From the NCBI GenBank assembly GCA_934663775.1, contig CAKUKU010000009.1, positions 1 through 64,000 of the forward strand: DNA of 64,000 bases. Reading direction: 5' to 3'. The translations under genes were made by a program, and so were the position numbers. This stretch comes from an uncultured Ellagibacter sp. Its GTDB lineage: Bacteria > Actinomycetota > Coriobacteriia > Coriobacteriales > Eggerthellaceae. The notes below the pieces were generated by a model. The model was given only the letters and a program-made list of their open reading frames with translations, was not told the origin of the DNA and ran no database searches. This document shows positions 7,141-13,866 of the stretch, in pieces; positions within the stretch are counted from its first letter, which is position 1; each line of letters starts with the position of its first letter.

Positions 7141-8187
7141 TTACTCGAATGGCGAGCGGTCGTGGTTGATCTCGCAGTTGAACAGGTGCTCAACCTCTGC
7201 CACATCGCGGGTTTGCCCGAGCGCCCACATGGTCTTCGCGACAATCGCCTCGGGGGTCATGTCGGCGCCGCGCAAAATGCCCGGATGGTTCGCATACGCG
7301 CGCCCAACCTCGTAAACTCCCAGGTCAAGACCTTCTTCGGGAACCTGCGTCGTCATGACGGCGATGCGTCCCGAATCGACCCATGAATAGATAGCGTCCT
7401 GGAAGCACGGGCCGGTCTCGCCTTGCTCGGGAATGCCGCCGATGCCGAACGTCTCTAAGATGACTGCGTCATAAGACGGCGCCAATGCCGAGAAGATCCG
7501 CGAATCGAGGCCCGGCGTGAGCTTCAGCGCAAACACGCGCGGATCGAGCTTGTCGTACACGACAAGACACCCTGCTGCTGCGTGCTCGCGTGCCTCTGCT
7601 TCCTTCCTCGCATGCGTGAAAGAGGCGGAACGCACGATGCGGTCGGTGCGGATATAAGCGAGCGGCGGGAAGTTCACGCTGGTGAAGGCATTGAAACTCA
7701 TGGTGCGCTGTTTGCGCGCGCGGGTTCCCGCGATGACGATGCCGCCGAACGCGATCGATACGTCGCTCGCGTCGTCGTCGGTTGCGTACAGCACGCTTTG
7801 GTAGAGGTTGAGCTTCGCGTCGGTGAAGGCGCTCGCCATGGGGCGCTGCGAGCCGGTGAGCACGATGGGCTTGGGGCTGTGCTGGATGAGATAGGACAGG
7901 GCGGCTGCGGTGTATGCCATGGTATCGGTGCCGTGCAGCACCACGAACCCGTCGTAGTCGTCGTAGCTTTCCATGATGGTGCGGGCGACGCGCAGCCAGT
8001 CGCTCGGGCGCATGTTGGTCGAATCGATGTTCATGGCCTGTTTCACGTCGAGCGTGGCGAGGTCTGCCACCTCGGGGACATACCTCGTCAGCTCCTCGCC
8101 TGAAAGCGCAGGTGACAAGCCATTTCCCTCTTCTTTCGACGCGATGGTGCCGCCCGTAGCGACAAGCAAGATGCGTTTCTTCGTCAT
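7141..8187 (-). CDS. ansA: L-asparaginase, type I
   Basis: A 348-residue asparaginase/glutaminase-family enzyme hydrolysing L-asparagine to aspartate and ammonia. Both catalytic triad regions are plain: VATGGTIAS at the N-terminus (first Thr) and VLHGTDTMAYTA (second Thr and Asp), with the supporting Lys in FTDAKLNLYQS. There is no signal peptide, so it is the cytoplasmic type I enzyme. The ATG at 8187 follows GGGGAGCAACC. It is a single-gene unit, convergent with bsh and sharing its terminator. Confidence 0.9.
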   Translation of the reverse strand: MTKKRILLVATGGTIASKEEGNGLSPALSGEELTRYVPEVADLATLDVKQAMNIDSTNMRPSDWLRVARTIMESYDDYDGFVVLHGTDTMAYTAAALSYLIQHSPKPIVLTGSQRPMASAFTDAKLNLYQSVLYATDDDASDVSIAFGGIVIAGTRARKQRTMSFNAFTSVNFPPLAYIRTDRIVRSASFTHARKEAEAREHAAAGCLVVYDKLDPRVFALKLTPGLDSRIFSALAPSYDAVILETFGIGGIPEQGETGPCFQDAIYSWVDSGRIAVMTTQVPEEGLDLGVYEVGRAYANHPGILRGADMTPEAIVAKTMWALGQTRDVAEVEHLFNCEINHDRSPFE

Positions 8188-8568
8188 GGTTGCTCCCCAA
8201 TCTTTCGGTGCCGGGCGTGCCCTTGGTTGTCGCTTGACGGCCAGCGCGAGCAGAGGGATCGCGATGCGTCTGCTTCCAAGCCGTCCTTCGAGCTCGCCTT
8301 TGCATCGTATTCGAGCACGGTATTTCTAGGATTGTATCCTATGGTTTGCTCGCGCACTTGCCGTTTCTCTCTTCGGGGGTCGCTCTCTGTGCGCGAATTG
8401 CGGATTCTCCTGCTCAATCGAATTTGAGCATCTACTCATCTATTGGCACCTGCCCTATAATCCTTCACGGTTTTTTTGGGGCCGCACCCGCGGCGACGCT
8501 TCGGGTGCAAGATGGAGGCCGTGTCCAGGGCGACACCGCGGGCGCGAAGTGGAGAAAGAGTTTTACGC
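8188..8568. other. 381-bp divergent intergenic region
   Basis: No gene is supported. It must hold the ansA promoter (a TACAAT -10 candidate lies on the minus strand at 8336-8331) and the start region of the DUF262 gene (a TATAAT at 8456-8461 on the plus strand, without a clear -35). No riboswitch or long repeat is evident. Confidence 0.4.
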
Positions 8569-9591
8569 ATGCAAACCAAACAAGAGCTGTTCCTCGATCT
8601 TTTGGGAACGGAAGATACCCAGTTTGTCATCCCGGTGTACCAGCGCGTGTACTCCTGGGGCCTACAGCAGTGCAAGGGGCTGTGGCAGGACATCAACCGC
8701 TCGGGCCGCACGGGCAATGCGCACTTCATCGGCACGGTGCTCTATTCGCCCGACCGTTTCGCGAAGACGGCGCAGCACCAGCTCGACGTGATCGACGGCC
8801 AACAGCGCATGACCACGCTCACCATCGTGATCGCCGCGCTCGTGAAATACCTGCGCGCTCACGGAGCGACCGCCGATGGCCTTACCGCCGACGATATCTC
8901 CGGCACGTTCCTTCACGTGAAGACGGGCGACGGTGTGGCGGCGAAGCTCATCCTGTCGCTGAACGACTGCCCCACGCTCGAGGCGGTGGTGAACGCAACT
9001 CCGATGCCCGAGCGTCCCTCCGAGCGCATCACCGAGAACCTCGACTACTTCTACGGCGAGATGGAGAAGAGCGATTTCGACGCCGACGTGCTGTGGGCGG
9101 GCATGAAGGTGCTCACGGTGATCGACGCGGAACTCGACCGTGGCGACAACCCGCAGCTCATCTTCGAGAGCCTGAACGCGCGTGGTGTGCCGCTGACGAC
9201 GGCTGACCTGGTGCGCAACTACCTGCTCATCGCGATGGACCACGACGAGCAGACGCGCCTGTACAAAGAATACTGGGAGCCGATCGAGGTCATGTTCGGC
9301 GACGATCCCGGCGCCGAGAAGCTCAACGCCGCCATTCGCACGTGGCTTTCCATCCGCTTCCCCAAGGTGCGCATCCACGACAAGAGCGAGACGTATTCCG
9401 TGTTCAAGACCTACATTGAGGACGAGCACGCGGGCACGCCCGAGGAGCTGCTCGACGAGCTGCGCGGCTTCTGCTTCATGTGGGCTGAGAACTACAACTT
9501 CCACGAGGTGAAAGAATTCCGCAGCATGAACTGGGCGAAAGGAAAGCGCCGCACGCTCGTTCCCGAGCGCGCAAGCCAAGGCGGGTTCTAG
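8569..9591 (+). CDS. DUF262 (GmrS/ParB-like) domain protein, truncated
   Basis: A 340-residue protein with the full DUF262 signature: IPVYQRVYSWG, then DVIDGQQRMTTLTIVIAAL, and FESLNARGVPLTTADLVRN. DUF262 is the N-terminal NTPase/ParB-like domain of GmrSD type IV restriction enzymes and related phage-defence proteins, where it is normally followed by a DUF1524 HNH nuclease domain in a chain of roughly 550-700 residues. Here the frame stops right after a helical segment, with no HNH motif, and a terminator follows directly. So it is either a naturally short stand-alone DUF262 protein or a 3'-truncated defence gene. The start at 8569 is preceded by GGAG and AGAAAGAG. Confidence 0.75.
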   Translation: MQTKQELFLDLLGTEDTQFVIPVYQRVYSWGLQQCKGLWQDINRSGRTGNAHFIGTVLYSPDRFAKTAQHQLDVIDGQQRMTTLTIVIAALVKYLRAHGATADGLTADDISGTFLHVKTGDGVAAKLILSLNDCPTLEAVVNATPMPERPSERITENLDYFYGEMEKSDFDADVLWAGMKVLTVIDAELDRGDNPQLIFESLNARGVPLTTADLVRNYLLIAMDHDEQTRLYKEYWEPIEVMFGDDPGAEKLNAAIRTWLSIRFPKVRIHDKSETYSVFKTYIEDEHAGTPEELLDELRGFCFMWAENYNFHEVKEFRSMNWAKGKRRTLVPERASQGGF

Positions 9592-9633
9592 GGTCAGGGT
9601 TGCAGCCTGCACGATCTGCTGCGTAAGATGGAA

Positions 9634-9672
9634 GGAGCCTCGGGCACAATGCTCGAGGCTCCTTTTAGTTTT
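9634..9672 (+). terminator. intrinsic terminator after the DUF262 gene
   Basis: Stem GGAGCCTCG (9634-9642) / CGAGGCTCC (9654-9662) followed by TTTTAGTTTT. Confidence 0.8.
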
Positions 9673-9766
9673 GCTCCTAAGCTCTTTTGTGGGAAGAACG
9701 CCTCTTGCGGTGGGTGGTGTTCACTCCGCCGCAGGAGGCTCGCTATGCTATGTCGCTCGAGCGCCG

Positions 9767-10987
9767 CTACGCCATGAGCTTTTTAATGCGCTCCATGGCT
9801 TCCACCGTGGCGTCGGCGTCGCCGAAGGCGGTCAGGCGCACGTAACCCTCGCCCGAGGGACCAAAGCCCGCGCCTGGCGTGGTGATGATGTTCGCCTCGG
9901 TGAGCAGCTTGTCGAAAAACTCCCAGCTGCCGACTCCCTCGGGGGTTCGGCACCAGATGTAGGGGCTGTTCACCGCGCCGTAGACGGTGAACCCGGCGGC
10001 TTCGAGGCCTTCCTTGATCACGCGCGCGTTGTTGCGGTAGTACGCAAGCGTCTCCTCAATCTGGCGCTCGCCTTCCTCGGTGTAGATTGCCGCAGCGCCG
10101 CGCTGGATGATGTAGCTCGCGCCGTTGAACTTCGTGCACTGGCGGCGGTTCCACATGGCGTTCAGGCTCTGCCCGTCGCGCTCAAGTTCCTTAGGCACCA
10201 CGGTATAGCCGCAGCGCGCACCGGTGAATCCTGCGGTCTTCGAGAACGAGCGGAACTCGATGGCGCAGGTCTTGGCGCCTTCCACCTCGTAGATGGAGTG
10301 CGGCACGCCCTCTTCAGTGATGAAGCGCTCGTAAGCCGCGTCGAACATGATGATCGAGCCGTTGGCGTTCGCGTAGTCGACCCACACCTTCAGCTGGTCG
10401 GCGGTGAGCACCGTGCCCGTGGGGTTGTTCGGGCTGCACAGGTAGATGACGTCCGCGCAGCCCTCGGGAAGCGCCGGGCAGAAGCCGTTTTCGGCGGTGG
10501 TGGGCATGTAGGTGATGTTCGTCCAGCGCTCGGCGGCGGCGTCGTATTCGCCCGCGCGGCCTGTCATCGCGTTGGAATCGACGTAGACGGGGTACACCGG
10601 GTCGCATACGGCGATGACGTTGTCGACGTCGAGGATGTCGCCGATATTGCCGCAGTCGGACTTCGCGCCGTCGGAGATGAAAATCTCGTCGTCAGCGATG
10701 TCGACTCCGCGTGTATGGAAGTCCTTCTCCGCGATGACGGAGCGCAGGAAGTCGTAGCCCTGCTCGGGACCGTAGCCATGGAAGGTCTCCGCACGGGACA
10801 TGTCGTCGACGGCGGCGTGCATGGCCTCGATGACGGCAGGTGCGAGCGGGCGCGTCACATCGCCGATGCCCATCTTGATGAGTTTTGCCTCGGGGTGCGC
10901 CTCGGAATATGCTGCCGTGCGACGGGCGATCTCGGAGAAGAGATAGCTGCCCGGAAGTTTCTGGTAGTTCGGATTGACCTTAGCCAC
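9767..10987 (-). CDS. dapL: L,L-diaminopimelate aminotransferase
   Basis: PLP-dependent class I/II aminotransferase of 406 residues that converts tetrahydrodipicolinate directly to L,L-diaminopimelate in lysine and peptidoglycan biosynthesis, bypassing the succinyl/acetyl branch. DapL features: N-terminal [50 protein letters not shown], the cofactor-contact stretch [13 protein letters not shown], and the Schiff-base Lys in [16 protein letters not shown]. The GTG at 10987 follows AAGGAG at 8 bases; in-frame codons upstream are non-coding. Monocistronic, with direct repeats in the upstream region. Confidence 0.92.
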   Translation of the reverse strand: MAKVNPNYQKLPGSYLFSEIARRTAAYSEAHPEAKLIKMGIGDVTRPLAPAVIEAMHAAVDDMSRAETFHGYGPEQGYDFLRSVIAEKDFHTRGVDIADDEIFISDGAKSDCGNIGDILDVDNVIAVCDPVYPVYVDSNAMTGRAGEYDAAAERWTNITYMPTTAENGFCPALPEGCADVIYLCSPNNPTGTVLTADQLKVWVDYANANGSIIMFDAAYERFITEEGVPHSIYEVEGAKTCAIEFRSFSKTAGFTGARCGYTVVPKELERDGQSLNAMWNRRQCTKFNGASYIIQRGAAAIYTEEGERQIEETLAYYRNNARVIKEGLEAAGFTVYGAVNSPYIWCRTPEGVGSWEFFDKLLTEANIITTPGAGFGPSGEGYVRLTAFGDADATVEAMERIKKLMA

Positions 10988-11335
10988 GAAAGTGCTCCTT
11001 CGTTTCGATTCCTGCACGCGGCGCCTGGTGGGGCCGCGTTGCGCGCTCTCGTCGTCGGCTGTCGACTCGGCGAACAGCCAGGCGGCGAAGCGCGTTTTCA
11101 AAGTCGCCCATCATTGTGCCGCAGTTTGCTTGAATCGGGCCCAAAGTTAACATCATCGGCAGCGATTTAACATTATCGGGAACATGGCGCGAGGCGGCGC
11201 CCTCCGGCGATGCGTCTTCCCCGCGGGCGAAGGTCGGGCGGTTCGTGGGGGCGCAGGCGACGCGAGGCGGCACGAGGGAACCGAGGGCGCCGAGCATAAC
11301 GCGCAGTTGCGGCCAGTCAACGCCGCCAAGCGCCG
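10988..11335. other. 348-bp region upstream of dapL with direct repeats
   Basis: No gene is seen. Two direct repeats TTAACATCATCGG (11147-11159) and TTAACATTATCGG (11167-11179) are exactly 20 bp apart, i.e. on the same helix face, and may be a regulator site or part of the dapL promoter region. The remainder is G+C-rich without structure. Confidence 0.45.
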
Positions 11336-11758
11336 TTAGTGCGTGCGGCGGTATTCCCTCACGCGCTTCGAGAATGCGGCGAGTTCCTCGGGCGTCATCT
11401 CGTCGAGGCGCTCGAGGTTGGCCTCGAAGTTTGCGAGCGTGTTCTCCTGGCGTGCCTTGATCGCCGTCGTGCAGTAGCTCACCACGACGCCCGTGAGCAG
11501 CGCGATGTAGAAAATGCTCAGGACACTGAGCACCACTGCCGACACGCGCGCGACGGGCCCCGCTGCGTTCACGTCGCCGAACCCAATGGTCGACACCACC
11601 TCAAAGGAGAACCACACCCCATCGCCGAACGTGAGGGTTTGGGGGTCGGCAAGCCACACGGCAGTCGAGCACACGAGGAAGGAGACGGCGAACACGCAGG
11701 TCATCGGCCCGAACCCGGAGTGTCTCAACACGTCGAGAAGCATGCGGTAGTTAATCAT
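11336..11758 (-). CDS. two-transmembrane potassium channel (Ion_trans_2)
   Basis: A 140-residue K+ channel subunit. Span 1 is MTCVFAVSFLVCSTAVWLA, the pore helix and selectivity filter read FSFEVVSTIGFGDV (TIGFGD, the K+ filter with Phe instead of Tyr), and span 2 is VSAVVLSVLSIFYIALLTGVVV. The C-terminal 40 residues are a charged helix without an RCK/TrkA domain. The ATG at 11758 overlaps the stop of the ClC gene by four bases (ATGA), so both are one transcript. Minimal pore-only channels of this kind usually act as tetramers. Confidence 0.85.
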   Translation of the reverse strand: MINYRMLLDVLRHSGFGPMTCVFAVSFLVCSTAVWLADPQTLTFGDGVWFSFEVVSTIGFGDVNAAGPVARVSAVVLSVLSIFYIALLTGVVVSYCTTAIKARQENTLANFEANLERLDEMTPEELAAFSKRVREYRRTH

Positions 11759-13185
11759 GCGCGCACCTTCCCGCAAGGCGAATCAGGCGAGGAGCCTTCG
11801 CTCGCGGCCCCGTCTGCAGCCTCGAGCCCACTTGCAGCCCCGTGCTCGCTCTCGGCGTCCCCCTTTTCCTGCGGGCGCGCGGGCGCGATCGCGCGCGGCA
11901 GAGGAATCGCAGCTCCGATGGCGGCCGCCGCGATCATCACGATGACCCCCTTCACGGGGAAGCACATCACCAAAAGCAGCGCCGCCATCACGGGTTGGCG
12001 CATAACCGCTCCCATGCACGCCGCGGTGCAGGCGGCAACGCACGCAACGGGGTCGGCGCCGGTGATCAGGGCAAACCCGTAGCCCAGGCTCACGCCCGCG
12101 AAAATCAGCGGGAAGAAATGCCCGCCGCGCCAGCCCATCTTGATGCAAAACGGAGTGAGGGCCGCTTTCACGAGACCCGTCGCGATGAGCACGGCAGCGG
12201 GAATCGCAAGGTAGCCCTCCATCAGCGGCTCCATCTGCGCCTCGCCCGCGAACATGGTGTAGGGCAGCGCCATGCCACACACGGCGAGTACAAGCCCCGC
12301 CAGCACGGCTTTCGCGACGGGGCGCTCCCCCATGCGATCCGCGAGCTTCTCGGATGCCCACGACGACGCGTGGAACGCCCAGCCCGCGGCGCACCCCGCC
12401 AAGGCCAGGGGAACGACAAGCGCGGCCTCAAGCGCACCGACTTCCATCCCCGAAAAGCGCGGCAGTCCCATGCCTCCGCCGAACATGTCCCCGAGCAGGA
12501 AAAACGCCCCGAGCGCACCCACAATGGCGCACAGGTAGATGAAAGTCTTCTTCGCGCGCGGCACCTGGATGCTCATGTCCCCGTCGTCGCCCTTGCCCTC
12601 GCGAGGTGCGTCCGCGGTGCCGGCTAGCGGCGCCACGAACCCATACAAGGGCGCCGTGAACAGCGCTGTCAAGGCCGCCTGCGTGCCGACGGTGGTGAGC
12701 GCGCGGAAATCCTCCCCGAAGCGGCGCATGCGATCGCCCACCCAGGTGCTAAGCCCCGCGATCACGCCGGTGAGCCCCGCCTCGGGGCCGATCGATCCGC
12801 CGAACAGCAGCGGCAGCAGCGCCGCGACAGAAAGCTTGCCCATGCCCTTGTAGCTGTAGCGACCGTCGCGCTTCACCTTGCCCATGACAACGGTGAGCTC
12901 CTCGGGGCGCGCGCCCGTTTTCTTGTCGAAAAGCCCAATCACGAGGCCGCCGCCTACGCACACGATCAGGGGGAACGGCAAAAAGCCGAACGGCCCATCG
13001 GCAAGCCCCGGGAAAAACGCGTCCGCGGCGCGCCCGATGATGGCGGGCAGCGTTGACCAGAAGAACGCGATTCCCTTCTCCATCAGGAAGAAGAACGCCC
13101 ACACGAACGCGCCGGCAAGCGCGCCCGTCGCAATGACGCACATAAGGAAAAGCACGCGGTTCACGGGTTTTGAGAAGTTGGGCAT
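11755..13185 (-). CDS. ClC-family chloride channel/transporter (YfeO-like)
   Basis: A polytopic membrane protein of about 476 residues with the repeated hydrophobic organisation of ClC antiporters/channels. The motif GGSIGPEAGL supplies the gating Glu equivalent, and MGWRGGHFFPLIFAG matches the late GxFxP-type anion-binding helix. The long Pro/Glu/Ala tail (EKGDAESEHGAASG...) is probably disordered. Two starts are possible: ATG at 13185 (GGAG 4 bases upstream) or ATG at 13197; I prefer 13185. It is translationally coupled to the K+ channel downstream, which suggests linked ion or pH homeostasis. Confidence 0.82.
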   Translation of the reverse strand: MPNFSKPVNRVLFLMCVIATGALAGAFVWAFFFLMEKGIAFFWSTLPAIIGRAADAFFPGLADGPFGFLPFPLIVCVGGGLVIGLFDKKTGARPEELTVVMGKVKRDGRYSYKGMGKLSVAALLPLLFGGSIGPEAGLTGVIAGLSTWVGDRMRRFGEDFRALTTVGTQAALTALFTAPLYGFVAPLAGTADAPREGKGDDGDMSIQVPRAKKTFIYLCAIVGALGAFFLLGDMFGGGMGLPRFSGMEVGALEAALVVPLALAGCAAGWAFHASSWASEKLADRMGERPVAKAVLAGLVLAVCGMALPYTMFAGEAQMEPLMEGYLAIPAAVLIATGLVKAALTPFCIKMGWRGGHFFPLIFAGVSLGYGFALITGADPVACVAACTAACMGAVMRQPVMAALLLVMCFPVKGVIVMIAAAAIGAAIPLPRAIAPARPQEKGDAESEHGAASGLEAADGAASEGSSPDSPCGKVRA

Positions 13186-13461
13186 GCGGCTCCACATCGT
13201 TTGGGGCGAAGGAATGTAACGCAAACACCTTACTATATTTGGTGCGGGTTCGCCGTCGGAACGAGCAAGGCGGCGCGCGACGTCCGCGAATGAGTGGAGA
13301 GAAAATGCCGCTCCCTGCCGCCAACTTCGCGTGCTTCGTGTTGCGAATCCCATAGTCTGCAGCCTTCTATTTCGCGGGAAACGGGCTAGCTTGCGGAAAG
13401 AGCGGCCTGAACCGAAGAGGGCTGCTTTCAGTTGCTATTCGACGTCGCAAGGAATTGCTAT

Positions 13462-13593
13462 CCCCCCGACAAAACCTTTCATCTATGCATTGCGAAAGAA
13501 TGTCGTTCCAACAGATTCGCCCTTCGATTTACACGTAATCCCTTGTGTTTCGGGTTTGAAAAACGTATAGCAATCTATCTTGTCGGGGGGGGG
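13462..13593. repeat. inverted repeat with G9 homopolymer in long intergenic region
   Basis: CCCCCCGACAA (13462-13472) and its perfect complement TTGTCGGGGGG (13580-13590) enclose 107 bp of visibly AT-richer DNA without a gene. The right arm runs into an uninterrupted G9 tract (13585-13593). It may be a small degenerate mobile element or the promoter region of the downstream surface-protein transcript. Confidence 0.4.
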
Positions 13594-13649
13594 TATTAGG
13601 TGCTAGGATAAATCGCGTGCGAGCGCCGCGAGACAGGCCGCGGGCCGTC

Positions 13650-13745
13650 GTTCACAACCGCATATCCGGCAAACCCGTCGTAAGGCGGCGACGCAAAGCT
13701 ACAGGGGCCCTCAGGGGTCAGCCAGCTGCAGCGGGGCGGTTTTCG
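13650..13745 (+). ncRNA. cyclic-di-GMP-I (GEMM) riboswitch aptamer
   Basis: Matches the GEMM-I consensus in order: GGCAAACC (13668-13675), a P2 stem CCGTC/GGCGG capped by a GTAA (GNRA) tetraloop (13674-13687), the invariant GACGCAAAGC (13690-13699) followed by TACAGGG, a P3 stem (GGCCCT/GGGGTC) and the closing GCCAGCTGC. P1 can be formed by AACCGC (13656-13661) with GCGGTT (13736-13741). GEMM-I RNAs bind c-di-GMP and control motility, surface and adhesion genes. It lies about 120 bases before an SLH surface protein gene and just upstream of an intrinsic terminator. Confidence 0.85.
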
Positions 13746-13765
13746 CCCCCCCCACCCAGGTCGAC

Positions 13766-13804
13766 AAGCCGCAGCTTTGCGTCAGCAACGCTGCGGCTTT
13801 TTGC
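13766..13804 (+). terminator. riboswitch-controlled intrinsic terminator
   Basis: Stem AAGCCGCAGC (13766-13775) / GCTGCGGCTT (13790-13799) followed by a T run (13798-13802). Within its 5' arm and loop, AGCTTTGCGTC (13773-13783) is the exact complement of the aptamer's GACGCAAAGCT (13690-13700), so aptamer folding and this terminator are alternatives to an antiterminator pairing. A second hairpin GGGGCG/CGCCCC (13733-13749) overlaps P1 and a C8 tract. Confidence 0.75.
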
Positions 13805-13866
13805 ATACAAGCTCACGAGCACTTTTTGCAGATAAGGGATAAGGTTGAGGAAAGGAAGCCGAAGAG

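Noticed and set aside
9671-11170. Long plus-strand open frame (499 codons) opposite dapL
   Set aside because: Shadow of a high-G+C gene: no ribosome site, no recognisable motif, and dapL on the other strand is fully conserved.
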